Shown here: positions 43,702 to 53,345 of the stretch, piece by piece
How the letters are laid out: every line of letters starts with the position of its first letter
Numbering within the stretch: the stretch's first letter is position 1
Origin: Lederbergia citrea
GTDB taxonomy: Bacteria > Bacillota > Bacilli > Bacillales > Bacillaceae_C
Length of the DNA: 64,000 nt
Direction: 5' to 3'
Assembly (NCBI RefSeq): GCF_018343525.1
Contig: NZ_JAGYPH010000001.1
Span: forward strand, 1,679,778-1,743,777
The notes under the pieces: generated by a model
What the model was told of the DNA's origin: nothing
Seen by the model: only the letters and a program-made list of their open reading frames with translations
The model's database searches: none
Program-made: the position numbers and the translations under genes

Positions 43702-45786
43702 TCACTCACCATGTAATTTTTTTAATGTCTCTTTCAACTTCTCTTCAAATTTCTTCAGATTACCTTTACCCTTATCCAGCTTTTCTCTCCACTTTTCAGC
43801 TTCTTTCAACATCTTCTCATCGAATTTATTGAACTGCTCTTTTAATGATCGTTCTTCCTTTTTTTGCTGTTCCTCTAGCTTTTGATTGATCGATTGTGTT
43901 TCAAAATCGACTGGTTCAACATATTTTAGAGCGCCATCCATTACCGCTTGGAAAATTGGTACTACGGTATCCCCACTTTTTCCTTTTAGATAATGTGTTC
44001 GGTCTGTATAATCATAGCCTAGCCAAACGGCGCCAACGAGGTTAGGGGTATACCCAACAAACCACTGGTCTTTCGTTCCTTCTGTTATGTCGGCATATGA
44101 TAGTTGAGTTGATCCTGTTTTACCAGCGATAGAATGTCCACTTACCTTAGCATTTCTACCAGTACCTGTTTCGACAACATTTAAAAGCATTGCTGTCATT
44201 TGTTCGGCCGTTTTCCGATCAGTGACACGAGTTTTTTTCGGTTTTGCTGCAGCTTCTATATTTCCGGTAGGTCCCACTATCTTTGTAATGATGTGACTTT
44301 CGATTCTTTGGCCTCCGTTTGCGAAAACGGCATAAGCTTCTGCCATTTGCTTCGGTGAATAGCCTGACTTTGTTCCGCCTAGTGCAAGGCTTAAGTTTTT
44401 ATCTTCCTTTTGTATGGGAAGCCCGAATTTCTTAACTGATTCGACGCCTTTTTCTAAGCCGATTTCATTCAATAGCCAGACAGCTGGGACATTTAATGAA
44501 TCTTCTATCGCTTTATACATCGGAACTTCCCCAAGATATTGATGATTATAGTTTTTTGGCTGGTAGCCGTCATATGACAGATCTTGCTCGTCTTTAAGTA
44601 GAGATTGAGCTTTATATCCTGCTTCGAGGGCAGGTGTATACACTGCCAATGGTTTCATTACGGAACCGGGCTGAGCTGTCAACTGTGTTGCTCGATTATA
44701 GGAACGAAAAGTATGCTCCCCTCTTCCCCCTACAAGTGCCCGAATTCCACCTGTAGATGGATCTAGAAGTACAGATCCACTTTGTGCCAAGGTTCCATCG
44801 CCGCTTACCGGGAAAAGAGAGTCGTTATGAAAAACTCTTTCCAGTGATGATTGGAGGTTCTGATCCATTTGTGTATATATTTTATATCCTCTTGTTAAGA
44901 GTTCATCCTGTGTAAAGCCATATCGATTGATCGCTTCATTTATAACAGCATCAGTATAATACGGATACTTTCCTTCTAATGGATCCCCACCCTTGTCCTC
45001 CAAAACAATATGCTCATTGATAGCCGCTTCATATTGGTCCTTGGTGATCATTCCAAATTTCTCCATTTGGCCCAATACAATATCTCGGCGATCGGTTGCC
45101 GCTTCATAATTTTTATACGGATCGAGCGCTGATGGTCGATTAATAATCCCTGCAAGCATCGCTGCTTCACTTAAAGTGATTTGTTCAACATCTTTGCCAA
45201 AATACTTTCTTGAAGCATTCTGAACTCCCCATGCACCACTTCCAAAGTACACTTGATTCATGTACATTTCTAAAATCTCGTCTTTTGTAAAGGTTTTTTC
45301 CATCTCAACTGCAAGAAAAACCTCTTCTATCTTCCGTTTATATGTTCTTTCCGGTGATAGTAATGCAACTTTTGTCAATTGCTGAGTAATCGTACTCCCA
45401 CCAGCTCTAATTTTTCCCGATGTTAAATTGATAAAAAACGCTCGAAAAATCCCCTTAACATCGAATCCTTTATGTTCCATAAACCGATGGTCTTCAATGG
45501 CAATGATTGCATTCTTTAAATGATCGGGGACGTTTCCTATTGCTACCCCTTCTATCCTATTTGCCGATATTTTGCTTGCCTCATCACCATCTTTATCATA
45601 AATGACTGTTGATTGAGACAAACCCTGCTTCAATGATTCTACATTGGCTGCACTTGCCAACCATGCAAAGTAACCCAGTCCACCTAATACTATTAAGGAC
45701 AATAACAAAATTAATATTTGATTCAAATGAGTCCTTTTCCAAAATTTCCTGAGTGCTTCTTTTATTATAAAGATAAATTTCATCAT
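43702..45786 (-). CDS. Class A penicillin-binding protein (PBP1A family)
   Basis: A 694-aa bifunctional peptidoglycan synthase. Membrane anchor at about residues 22-44. Glycosyltransferase (GT51) motifs: IEDHRFMEHKGF with Glu98 and GGSTITQQLTK at 129-139. Transpeptidase motifs: SVMK (Ser375), SLN (430-432) and KTGST (556-560). The last 60 residues are an unusual Lys/Glu-rich coiled-coil tail (EEQQKKEERSLKEQFNKF). It could be the PbpF type, which in B. subtilis lies next to hemE, but the match is not close enough to name it. ATG follows GTGGGG. Confidence 0.92.
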   Translation of the reverse strand: MMKFIFIIKEALRKFWKRTHLNQILILLLSLIVLGGLGYFAWLASAANVESLKQGLSQSTVIYDKDGDEASKISANRIEGVAIGNVPDHLKNAIIAIEDHRFMEHKGFDVKGIFRAFFINLTSGKIRAGGSTITQQLTKVALLSPERTYKRKIEEVFLAVEMEKTFTKDEILEMYMNQVYFGSGAWGVQNASRKYFGKDVEQITLSEAAMLAGIINRPSALDPYKNYEAATDRRDIVLGQMEKFGMITKDQYEAAINEHIVLEDKGGDPLEGKYPYYTDAVINEAINRYGFTQDELLTRGYKIYTQMDQNLQSSLERVFHNDSLFPVSGDGTLAQSGSVLLDPSTGGIRALVGGRGEHTFRSYNRATQLTAQPGSVMKPLAVYTPALEAGYKAQSLLKDEQDLSYDGYQPKNYNHQYLGEVPMYKAIEDSLNVPAVWLLNEIGLEKGVESVKKFGLPIQKEDKNLSLALGGTKSGYSPKQMAEAYAVFANGGQRIESHIITKIVGPTGNIEAAAKPKKTRVTDRKTAEQMTAMLLNVVETGTGRNAKVSGHSIAGKTGSTQLSYADITEGTKDQWFVGYTPNLVGAVWLGYDYTDRTHYLKGKSGDTVVPIFQAVMDGALKYVEPVDFETQSINQKLEEQQKKEERSLKEQFNKFDEKMLKEAEKWREKLDKGKGNLKKFEEKLKETLKKLHGE

Positions 45787-45885
45787 AATTCCCCACTTTC
45801 AAAAGCTCAGCCACTTTAGTATAATATACTTTTTTATCAGCTGAAAAGCTAATTCGTTTATCAGGGGAATAATTTCCTACTCTAT

Positions 45886-46008
45886 GAACAAAAGCGCAAG
45901 CGCCTTGGTCAGCCCCGACAAGCAAATGTTCTGAGACAATAAAAGTCCGGTCTTGACTTTTATTGTCTCAGGTTATTTGACCTCGAGGGGCTAGGCGCTG
46001 GAGCTAGA
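45886..46008. repeat. Dispersed palindromic repeat, family 2 copy F
   Basis: Central perfect 17-bp hairpin: CTGAGACAATAAAAGTC (45931-45947), 7-nt loop, its complement (45955-45971). Outer arms AGCGCCT and AGGCGCT. Located upstream of the PBP gene. Confidence 0.9.
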
Positions 46009-46070
46009 TGACGATTCACTTTCTTGCATCTTATCCACACAGTATTTTTTAATTAATTCCTTAACGACCA

Positions 46071-46105
46071 AAAAATGACAGCCGAATAACCGGTTGTCAT
46101 TTTTG
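46071..46105 (-). terminator. Terminator overlapping the stop of the 62-aa gene
   Basis: AAAAATGACA and TGTCATTTTT arms with an inner CCG/CGG pair; symmetrical. Confidence 0.7.
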
Positions 46106-46285
46106 GTACTCTAATATGGGATCATTTACTTTTTCTTCCCTAAGTTTGATGATTTCATTCTCCATTGCTTTCATATACATATAAACTATTTGTTTAGTTT
46201 TATCATTTGCTTCGATAATTTCCAAATGCTGCATGCATTTTCGGATAACTGGGTGTGTTTGCTTTTTCCCAATTTCGTCTTCCAT
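46097..46285 (-). CDS. Small helical protein, unknown
   Basis: A 62-aa soluble, charged, probably helical protein (middle CMQHLEIIEANDKTKQIVYM). GGGGTGAGGG precedes the ATG at 46285; the GTG at 46294 would use its own Shine-Dalgarno as coding sequence. No family recognised. A terminator overlaps the stop. Confidence 0.55.
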   Translation of the reverse strand: MEDEIGKKQTHPVIRKCMQHLEIIEANDKTKQIVYMYMKAMENEIIKLREEKVNDPILEYQK

Positions 46286-46294
46286 CTCCCTCAC

Positions 46295-46755
46295 CCCGCT
46301 CCATAAATAATGTATTGAAAATTACTACCCATGGCTTGTCTTTGTAATATTTGGGGACAAATCAATTGCATGTCTCGATTTCTGTCGTAAATTATACGGA
46401 AAGATGGATACTTGTCTGATTATTCGGTAAATGAATGCCGAAATAAGAAAATCCTTTATTAGCTCCTATTATAGACGACTTATCTACAAATAAACATAGG
46501 CATATATCAGTAGGTTTCGATGTTGCTATCCGGGGAAAAAGAACTAAAAACGAGATATAGGAAAATGGTAACCAGATATTGTTTATTTGTTTGCGAAAGT
46601 TGTATAATTTTGGGTATATTTATGGTATCCGACACCTAAATCAAAAATTAGCGATTATTTTATCATATTTGTATAAGAAGTTAATATATATATCTTATAC
46701 AGTTTTTACATTTCATAGATTTTCAGGAAATAATTGATATAATAGAAAATGAGGT
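46295..46755. other. AT-rich intergenic region, no gene seen
   Basis: About 460 bp between divergent genes. I see no frame with a ribosome-binding site, no repeat family member and no strong hairpin; promoters for both flanking genes must lie here. Confidence 0.6.
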
Positions 46756-46761
46756 GAAATG

Positions 46762-47898
46762 ATGAACCAGCTCAAAATTGATATTTTATCCTTTATTCAT
46801 TCAAGGAAAGACACCATTTTTGCCAGGTGGAAAGACAAGATCATGATACCTTCCGACCATAATATTCGAAATACCATCGAAAGAGACGGAAAATTCTTAA
46901 TTGAAGTGCTACTTCATGCTTTTTCTCTACCAGACCACGAAATGAAAAGCTATTTAGAAAAAAACGCCATAGAGACCGCCGACATAAGAGTAAATCAAAA
47001 TTACAATATCGGATTTTTTGTCTATAATGTAAATGTAGCTAAAAGGGAAGTACTCGTGGAATTTGCTAAATTCGAAGAAAACTGGGAAAATCTCCGACCA
47101 ATCTTCCTTGAATTTTCCGAAATTACCGATTGCTTTTTATTCCATGCTGTCAGTTCTTATAGCAATACGAAAGATCGCCAAATTGAAGAAAAGAACCGAT
47201 ATAGCCATGAAAGCCATGAAGATCGACTTACTTTGCTCGGACAGATGACTTCAAGCTTTGTTCACGAATTCAGAAATCCTTTGACAACTGTACATGGATT
47301 TGTACAACTGCTTCGTTCTGAAAATCCCGAACTTCCTTATATGGATATCATTTCAGGGGAACTGGATCAACTGAAATTTCGTATTACCCAATTTTTGATG
47401 CTTTCAAAAAAGGAATTAATCGATCAAAAGGCGTCTTTATTTACCATCAATGACCTTATGAAACAAATTACATCTTTTATCTATCCAAGGCTGCTTGAAG
47501 CACATGTAGAACTTGAGCAGGAACTAGATGATGATTTATATGTAAAAGGCTACATAGAAGAAATTAAGCAGGTTCTTATTAATATCATTTTTAATGCTTT
47601 AGATGTTTTATCGGATCAGGATAAATCATCCGTCATAAAAATTAAAGGCTATCGTGACCATCAATCGATTATTTTGAAAACATCTAATACCGGTCCAAAA
47701 ATTCCAGATTACTTATTAACTAATATTTTTGAGCCTTTTGTTACGACTAAAAAAACCGGCACAGGGCTTGGTTTATATGTTTGTAAGGAAATTATTGAAA
47801 AACATGGGGGACAATTACTTTGCGATTCCGATGATGAATGGACTACATTTACGATTATTCTTCCATTAACAAATGCTAAGGAAAATGTATCAAGCTAG
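46762..47898 (+). CDS. Sporulation-type sensor histidine kinase
   Basis: A 378-aa cytoplasmic kinase. Residues 1-140 form a helical sensor region resembling the HisK_N domain of Bacillus sporulation kinases (globin-like fold). Residues about 155-225 are the dimerisation domain with phospho-acceptor His168 in SSFVHEFRNPLTTVHGF; the ATPase domain follows, with N-box LINIIFNALDVL and GTGLGLYVCKEI. No transmembrane helix and no adjacent response regulator, so it probably feeds the Spo0F phosphorelay. GAGGTG precedes tandem ATGs; the second is chosen. Terminator at 47898-47935. Confidence 0.85.
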   Translation: MNQLKIDILSFIHSRKDTIFARWKDKIMIPSDHNIRNTIERDGKFLIEVLLHAFSLPDHEMKSYLEKNAIETADIRVNQNYNIGFFVYNVNVAKREVLVEFAKFEENWENLRPIFLEFSEITDCFLFHAVSSYSNTKDRQIEEKNRYSHESHEDRLTLLGQMTSSFVHEFRNPLTTVHGFVQLLRSENPELPYMDIISGELDQLKFRITQFLMLSKKELIDQKASLFTINDLMKQITSFIYPRLLEAHVELEQELDDDLYVKGYIEEIKQVLINIIFNALDVLSDQDKSSVIKIKGYRDHQSIILKTSNTGPKIPDYLLTNIFEPFVTTKKTGTGLGLYVCKEIIEKHGGQLLCDSDDEWTTFTIILPLTNAKENVSS

Positions 47899-47935
47899 AG
47901 GCCCTTTGTTCTAATTACTATTCAAAAGGGTCTTA
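47898..47935 (+). terminator. Terminator of the kinase gene
   Basis: GGCCCTTTG ... CAAAAGGGTC arms, about 16-nt loop, then TTACTTTTT. Confidence 0.7.
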
Positions 47936-48022
47936 CTTTTTACATCTATTCATGACAAGTGCATAGTTATTGAATTAATGGGTATAGAATAATGAAATGA
48001 TTCAGGAAAGGACATCAATGAC

Positions 48023-48454
48023 ATGCAAAAAAACCTATTATATTTCCTTTCCCCACACCATAATAGAAGCGCTATTGCTGAAGCTTGGGCGGAAAAGTCC
48101 AGCCTGGATAATTGGAAATTTACTAGCTGCGGATGGGGTGTTGTCCAAAGAGACCCTCTTAGTGTTAAAGCAATGCATGAAGTGAATATAGACCTCACCA
48201 ATAAACCCTCTCGGCTAGTTAGCAACCAACTATTGGAACAAGCTACTTGTGTGATTGCTATCTATGACTTTTATAATGAGATTGAACCTTCTATACCTGC
48301 CCTCTATAAGGGTAAGCTTGTTAAATGGAACATTCCAGATCCAGGAAAAACGAGTAAATCGGAAATAGAAAAATGGGCAAAATACCAGGAAGTTTGCGAT
48401 ATCATTGCAGAAAATGTCAAGGGATTGGAAATTTCATTAAAAACGATACGCTAA
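48023..48454 (+). CDS. ArsC/low-molecular-weight phosphatase-like protein lacking catalytic cysteines
   Basis: A 143-aa protein with the thioredoxin-coupled ArsC layout: YFLSPHHNRSAIAEAWAEK at the N-terminus corresponds to the phosphate loop, then VKAMHEVNIDL and the WNIPDP aspartate loop. The loop cysteine (Cys10 in B. subtilis ArsC) is Ser10, the loop is one residue shorter, and the other redox cysteines (82 and 89) are absent. Arg15 and Ser16 are kept. It therefore cannot work as a reductase or Cys-phosphatase in the known way. AGGAAAGG precedes the ATG. Frame intact, so not a decaying pseudogene. Confidence 0.75.
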   Translation: MQKNLLYFLSPHHNRSAIAEAWAEKSSLDNWKFTSCGWGVVQRDPLSVKAMHEVNIDLTNKPSRLVSNQLLEQATCVIAIYDFYNEIEPSIPALYKGKLVKWNIPDPGKTSKSEIEKWAKYQEVCDIIAENVKGLEISLKTIR

Positions 48455-48456
48455 TG

Positions 48457-48494
48457 AAACCTCATTTTATTCAAAAAAATGGAGGTTTTTTTTA
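48457..48494 (+). terminator. Terminator of the ArsC-like gene
   Basis: AAACCTC-ATTT and AAAT-GGAGGTTT with a bulged G, followed by T8. Confidence 0.8.
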
Positions 48495-48566
48495 TTTAAA
48501 ACAAATAAGAGAAGAGAAACCTATAAAATTTCTCTCCCCCCCAATTTTCCATTAATTTCGCTTTTG

Positions 48567-48704
48567 TTAATTAATAATAGTCGCACCAACGATAATCAAT
48601 AGAATAAACAATACAACGATTAGCGCAAAGTTTCGACCCATGCCATAGCCTCCGCCATAGCCACCGTAACCGTAACCGCCGGAGCAACCGCAGAATCCGC
48701 ACAT
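48567..48704 (-). CDS. YjcZ-family sporulation protein with Cys/Gly-rich N-terminus (45 aa)
   Basis: [20 protein letters not shown] then [18 protein letters not shown] and VGATIIN. GGAGGTGAG precedes the ATG. Same [16 protein letters not shown] core as the gene at 59309, plus an added head with three cysteines that could bind metal or form disulfides in the spore coat. Confidence 0.88.
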   Translation of the reverse strand: MCGFCGCSGGYGYGGYGGGYGMGRNFALIVVLFILLIIVGATIIN

Positions 48705-48872
48705 TATGCCTCACCTCCAGAATAGATAAACGGTAAATCAATCTTGCATCATAGTCTATTCATGATTACAAAATATGTATGGACGTTTGTAATAAAATGT
48801 TTCTTTTACTCATTCATGGCTTTTAGCTATAATTAAGAGGGAAGTTTGTTCGTTTGGAAGGAGTTATTAAAT

Positions 48873-50975
48873 ATGAAATCACTTGTTCTCGCTGAAAAAC
48901 CGAGTGTTGCCCGCGAGTTAGCTCGAGTGCTCGGTTGTAACAATAAACAGAAACATTATATCGAAGGGCCGAAATATGTAGTTACATGGGCTCTAGGCCA
49001 CTTGGTAGAGCTGAAGATGCCGGAGGATTATGATCTCCAATATAAAACTTGGAAAATGGAAGACTTGCCAATAATCCCGGAGCGGATGGGTCTTAAAATC
49101 ATTAAGCAGACTACATCGCAATTTAAAGGGATTCAACAGCTTGCAAAACGTAGCGATTTGCAAGAGCTGATCATTGCCACAGACGCTGGGCGTGAGGGTG
49201 AGCTTGTCGCTAGGTGGATATTAGAAAAAATTCGTTGGAATAAGCCTGTAAAAAGACTCTGGATTTCATCTCAGACAGATCGGGCGATTAAAGACGGGTT
49301 CAATCAATTAAAACCAGCTAAACAATACGATTCACTTTATCAATCAGCGGTATGCAGGGCGGAAGCGGATTGGCTCATTGGTTTAAATGTAACAAGAGCA
49401 CTCACGACAAAATACGATGATCCACTCTCTGCTGGTCGTGTTCAAACCCCTTCTCTTTCCCTCATATTAGAGCGGGAAAAAGAAATTCAAACTTTCATTC
49501 CCAAAGAATATTGGACCATTCCAGCAAAAATTGGTCCGCTTACAGCTTTCTGGGAGGCCCCCTCTCAAAAAGGGGAAAAAAGAGTATTTGATGAAGCAAA
49601 AGCAGTAAATATTTTAGATAAGATAAAAAACAGACAAGCCATCGTTAAATCGATTGAAAGGAAAGAAAAAACGGAAACACAGCCACTTCCATATGATTTA
49701 ACTGAGCTTCAGCGTGATGCAAACCGTAGATTCGGTTTTTCTGCAAAGAAAACATCCAATGTACTTCAAGGTTTATATGAACAGCATAAACTTGTCACCT
49801 ATCCAAGAACGGATTCGCGTTATTTGACGAGTGATATGGAAAGTACAATGATTGATCGCATACAAGCACTTCAGTCAGCGTATAAGGAAGAGGTCCAGCC
49901 TGCCGTTAGACAAAAAGGAAAAGTAATGGCTAAAAAAGTGTTTAATAATGATAAAGTGACCGACCATCACGCAATCATTCCGACGGATGAGCGACCAATA
50001 TTGGCGGATCTTTCTCCCGATGAGCGAAAACTGTACGATATCATTGTCCGTAGGTTCCTTGCCCTATTTTATCCAGCCTACCGATTTGAAACAATTCAAG
50101 TAGGTTTTCAAGTTGCGGAAGAATTCTTCGCCGCCAAAGAATCGATTGTAATAGAAAATGGATTTAAGTCCGTCACTGGAAAAGGTGAGGATGACCATCA
50201 ATTAAAACAGCTATCTAACATGCAGATCGGGCAATCCTTCGAGATTAAGGACGTCCGCATGGATAAAAAGATGACAGAGCCACCGCAAAGATTTAATGAA
50301 GCAGATTTATTGGCGCGCATGGAAAAGTATGGACTTGGAACACCAGCAACGAGAGCGGATATCATTGAAAAGTTGCTTAGTTCGGAAGTAATTGACCGGC
50401 AAAACAACCGTCTTCACCCTACTCCGAAAGGAAAACAATTGATTGAATTGGTGAATGATGAGTTAAAATCGCCTGAGTTAACAGCTAAATGGGAAGCAGA
50501 TCTCGAGGCAATTGCGCGGGGCAAAGGAAAATCAGACGTGTTTTTGCAAAATATTCGAAAACAGACAAAACAACTTGTATCCGAAATAAAAATGAGCGAT
50601 AAAACGTACAAAGCCCATAATATTACAGGGTCTAAATGCCCAGAGTGTTCATCGCTCATGAAAGAAGTAAAAGGGAAAGATGGTAGAGTACTTGTTTGTT
50701 CGAGTCGTGAATGTGGATTTAGAAAAAGAAAAGATCCTAAGATTTCGAATCGACGCTGTCCGCAATGCCGTAAAAAAATGGAGATTCACAACGGAAAGGC
50801 AGGAACATACTTTCAATGCCGACGCTGTAATCTCGTTGAAAAAGCAGATAAGCAAAAAAAGGCAGTCTCAAAACGAGAAGAACGCCAGCTGCTGAAGAAA
50901 TATTCCGGCGAAGAAGAATCATTTGGTAATAGCTTGGCTGATGCATTAAAAGCAGCTATGAAAGACAAGGAATAA
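48873..50975 (+). CDS. topB: DNA topoisomerase III
   Basis: A 700-aa type IA topoisomerase. N-terminal Toprim domain (LVLAEKPSVARELA, DAGREGELVARWI), then the active-site region with Tyr in KLVTYPRTDSRYL (about residue 310). Ends with a zinc-binding region: CPECSSLM...CSSRECGFRKR and CPQCRKKM...CRRCNL. It relaxes or decatenates DNA, often with RecQ. AAGGAG is 10 nt before the ATG at 48873. Single gene with its own terminator, convergent with the rib operon. Confidence 0.94.
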   Translation: MKSLVLAEKPSVARELARVLGCNNKQKHYIEGPKYVVTWALGHLVELKMPEDYDLQYKTWKMEDLPIIPERMGLKIIKQTTSQFKGIQQLAKRSDLQELIIATDAGREGELVARWILEKIRWNKPVKRLWISSQTDRAIKDGFNQLKPAKQYDSLYQSAVCRAEADWLIGLNVTRALTTKYDDPLSAGRVQTPSLSLILEREKEIQTFIPKEYWTIPAKIGPLTAFWEAPSQKGEKRVFDEAKAVNILDKIKNRQAIVKSIERKEKTETQPLPYDLTELQRDANRRFGFSAKKTSNVLQGLYEQHKLVTYPRTDSRYLTSDMESTMIDRIQALQSAYKEEVQPAVRQKGKVMAKKVFNNDKVTDHHAIIPTDERPILADLSPDERKLYDIIVRRFLALFYPAYRFETIQVGFQVAEEFFAAKESIVIENGFKSVTGKGEDDHQLKQLSNMQIGQSFEIKDVRMDKKMTEPPQRFNEADLLARMEKYGLGTPATRADIIEKLLSSEVIDRQNNRLHPTPKGKQLIELVNDELKSPELTAKWEADLEAIARGKGKSDVFLQNIRKQTKQLVSEIKMSDKTYKAHNITGSKCPECSSLMKEVKGKDGRVLVCSSRECGFRKRKDPKISNRRCPQCRKKMEIHNGKAGTYFQCRRCNLVEKADKQKKAVSKREERQLLKKYSGEEESFGNSLADALKAAMKDKE

Positions 50976-51003
50976 AAAAAGGGCCATTCCGGCCCTTTTT
51001 TTT
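50974..51003. terminator. Bidirectional terminator between topB and ribH
   Basis: AAAAAAAGGGCC, 5-nt loop, GGCCCTTTTTTTT; touches both stop codons. Confidence 0.93.
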
Positions 51004-51469
51004 ATTTCATCGTACGGTATAGATTTGCCATCTCGATCGCACTGACACCTGCTTCCCAACCTTTATTTCCAGCTTTTGTTCCTGCTCTTTCGATTGCTTG
51101 TTCAATCGTCTCAGTAGTCAACACACCGAAAATAACCGGAATCCCTGATTGCATTCCAACGTTTGCTACACCTTTTGCTGCCTCGTTACAGACATAATCA
51201 AAATGAGGGGTTGCCCCGCGAATGACTGTCCCAAGTGTAATAACTGCATCAAATTGATTTAATTCAACCATTTTTTTTGCTGTTAACGGGATTTCAAATG
51301 CGCCCGGCACCCACGCAACAGAAACGTCATCTTCTGAAACACCATGTCTCTTAAGAGCATCGACAGCTCCTGATAATAATTTGCTTGTTATAAATTCATT
51401 AAAGCGGCCTACGACAATCCCTACTTTTAAGCCGGTTCCTACAAGATTACCTTCATATATATTATTCAT
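51002..51469 (-). CDS. ribH: 6,7-dimethyl-8-ribityllumazine synthase
   Basis: A 155-aa subunit that forms a 60-meric capsid. It condenses 5-amino-6-ribitylaminouracil with 3,4-dihydroxybutanone 4-phosphate. Typical motifs: [47 protein letters not shown] with the catalytic His, and GNKGWEAG. Last gene of the rib operon; its start overlaps ribBA by 8 bp. Confidence 0.95.
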   Translation of the reverse strand: MNNIYEGNLVGTGLKVGIVVGRFNEFITSKLLSGAVDALKRHGVSEDDVSVAWVPGAFEIPLTAKKMVELNQFDAVITLGTVIRGATPHFDYVCNEAAKGVANVGMQSGIPVIFGVLTTETIEQAIERAGTKAGNKGWEAGVSAIEMANLYRTMK

Positions 51470-52679
51470 TTACATTTTCCTCCTCAATTAATGTCAGCAT
51501 ATGTCCCATTTTTTCTGCCTTTACTTTTAAATATTGTTCATTCTCTTTCTTTGGCAAAAATTCGATCGGAAGCCGCTCTACCACTTCCAACCCTGATGCA
51601 TCCAAGCTGGCAATTTTCCGCGGATTATTCGTTAATAAACGGATTTTTTGGACACCTAGTTCCCTCAAAATTTGGGCACCAATCCTGAAATCACGTAAAT
51701 CCGCAGCAAAACCAAGCTTTTCATTAGCCTGTACCGTATCATATCCCTCTTCTTGAAGCTTGTAAGCCTTCAACTTGTTCATGAGCCCAATGCCTCTTCC
51801 CTCTTGTCTCAGGTAAAGCAAGACCCCGGTGCCCTCTGCTTCTATTTGCCGTAATGCAGCTTCAAGCTGAGGGCCGCAGTCACATCGACAAGACCCGAAC
51901 ACATCTCCTGTCAAGCATTCGGAATGCATGCGGACCATTACAGGAACATCGGCAGAAATCTCTCCTTTTACGAGCGCCAGATGCTCTTTATCATCCAATC
52001 GGTTTGTATATGCGACAGCTTTAAAGTTTCCGAATTCAGTGGGCAATGATACTTCCGTTTCTCGATGAACAAGCACTTCCTTATAACTTCGGTAATAAAT
52101 CAAATCTTTAATTGTGATCATAGACAGTCCAAATTGATTGGCCATTTCTCTTAATTCCGGAACTCTAGCCATATTGCCATCTTCCTTCATGATCTCACAA
52201 ATGACACCGGCTGGTTTCGCCCCGCTCATTATGGCGAGGTCAACAGCTGCTTCCGTGTGACCAGCTCGTTTCAAGACTCCTCCCTCTTTTGCTATTAAAG
52301 GGAAAACATGCCCAGGGCGTTTAAAATCTTCAGGTTTGGCATCCTCGGAAACGAGTTTCATAATGGTTTCCGAGCGTTCGAATGCACTGATGCCTGTATG
52401 TGTAGAAATATGGTCGACACTTACGGTAAAGGCCGTTCCATGAGAATCCGTATTCAATTCACTCATCATCGGTAAATTTAGTTGGGCAGCTTTGTTTTCA
52501 TTAATTGGCACGCATACAAGTCCTCTTCCTTCTTTCACCATGAAATTAATTACTTCCGGAGTAGCCTTTTCAGCAAGTGCCACAAAGTCCCCTTCATTTT
52601 CCCGATCCTCATCATCAACGACAATGATCACTTTTCCCATTTTTAAATCATCCAGTGCTTTTTCTATTGAATCAAACAT
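51462..52679 (-). CDS. ribBA: Bifunctional DHBP synthase / GTP cyclohydrolase II
   Basis: A 405-aa fusion. Residues about 1-200 are 3,4-dihydroxy-2-butanone 4-phosphate synthase ([35 protein letters not shown]). Residues about 205-397 are GTP cyclohydrolase II, with zinc cysteines in [15 protein letters not shown], then [10 protein letters not shown] and LTNNPRKI. It supplies both branches of riboflavin synthesis. Called ribA in B. subtilis. Confidence 0.95.
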   Translation of the reverse strand: MFDSIEKALDDLKMGKVIIVVDDEDRENEGDFVALAEKATPEVINFMVKEGRGLVCVPINENKAAQLNLPMMSELNTDSHGTAFTVSVDHISTHTGISAFERSETIMKLVSEDAKPEDFKRPGHVFPLIAKEGGVLKRAGHTEAAVDLAIMSGAKPAGVICEIMKEDGNMARVPELREMANQFGLSMITIKDLIYYRSYKEVLVHRETEVSLPTEFGNFKAVAYTNRLDDKEHLALVKGEISADVPVMVRMHSECLTGDVFGSCRCDCGPQLEAALRQIEAEGTGVLLYLRQEGRGIGLMNKLKAYKLQEEGYDTVQANEKLGFAADLRDFRIGAQILRELGVQKIRLLTNNPRKIASLDASGLEVVERLPIEFLPKKENEQYLKVKAEKMGHMLTLIEEENVNE

Positions 52680-52694
52680 ATTCTCACCTCGAAA

Positions 52695-53345
52695 CTAGAT
52701 AAACCCGTTGTCAGACAACATATCCAGCGTGATATTTTTTTTCGCGTTATCGGGTTGCTTTATCATGCGATGGATATATTTCGCCAGCATATCGCATTCG
52801 ATATTTACTATTTCACCAATACTTTTTAAGGCAAGTGCTGTTTCCTCTTGTGTATGGGGGATTAACGATATCGTGATGTCCTGCCCTTCCACCTCGAATA
52901 ATGTCAGTGATGTGCCATCAATGGCGATTGACCCCTTATCGATTAAAAAAGGAGAAAATGATTCAGGCAGACGAATTGTCATATACAACGCATTTTCTTT
53001 GTTCTTTCTAGCAATAATCGTCCCAGTTCCATCTACATGGCCACTTACAAAATGCCCTCCAAATCTGCCGTTTGCAGCCATGGCGCGTTCAAGATTAATT
53101 TTACTTCCTGAAGAAAGCTTGTTAAGTGCAGTTGCCATGAAGGTTTCTGGCATGACGTCGGCTTTAAAGGATTGGCTGTTAAATTCTGCCACAGTTAAAC
53201 ACACACCGTTAACTGAAATACTGTCACCTAAATGAATATCCTTGAGAATCTTTTCGCACGAGATCACTAGTTTCAGTGATGTTGTTCCTCGTTCAATTTT
53301 TGTAATCGTACCGATTTCTTCAACGATGCCTGTGAATATCTTCAT
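52695..53345 (-). CDS. ribE: Riboflavin synthase alpha subunit
   Basis: A 216-aa protein of two lumazine-binding repeats: FTGIVEEIGTI and GDSISVNGVCLTV in the first, GHFVSGHVDGTG and IDGTSLTLFEV in the second. It dismutates two lumazines into riboflavin. The start overlaps the ribD 3' end by 26 bp with a GGGGGTG Shine-Dalgarno very close to the ATG, so coupled initiation is likely. Confidence 0.94.
   Translation of the reverse strand: MKIFTGIVEEIGTITKIERGTTSLKLVISCEKILKDIHLGDSISVNGVCLTVAEFNSQSFKADVMPETFMATALNKLSSGSKINLERAMAANGRFGGHFVSGHVDGTGTIIARKNKENALYMTIRLPESFSPFLIDKGSIAIDGTSLTLFEVEGQDITISLIPHTQEETALALKSIGEIVNIECDMLAKYIHRMIKQPDNAKKNITLDMLSDNGFI

Noticed and set aside
45596..45925. 109-aa minus-strand frame at the PBP start
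   Set aside because: Out-of-frame shadow of the PBP N-terminus running into the family 2 repeat.
47950..48225. 91-aa minus-strand frame over the ArsC-like gene
   Set aside because: Antisense shadow; the plus-strand frame has family motifs and a ribosome-binding site.
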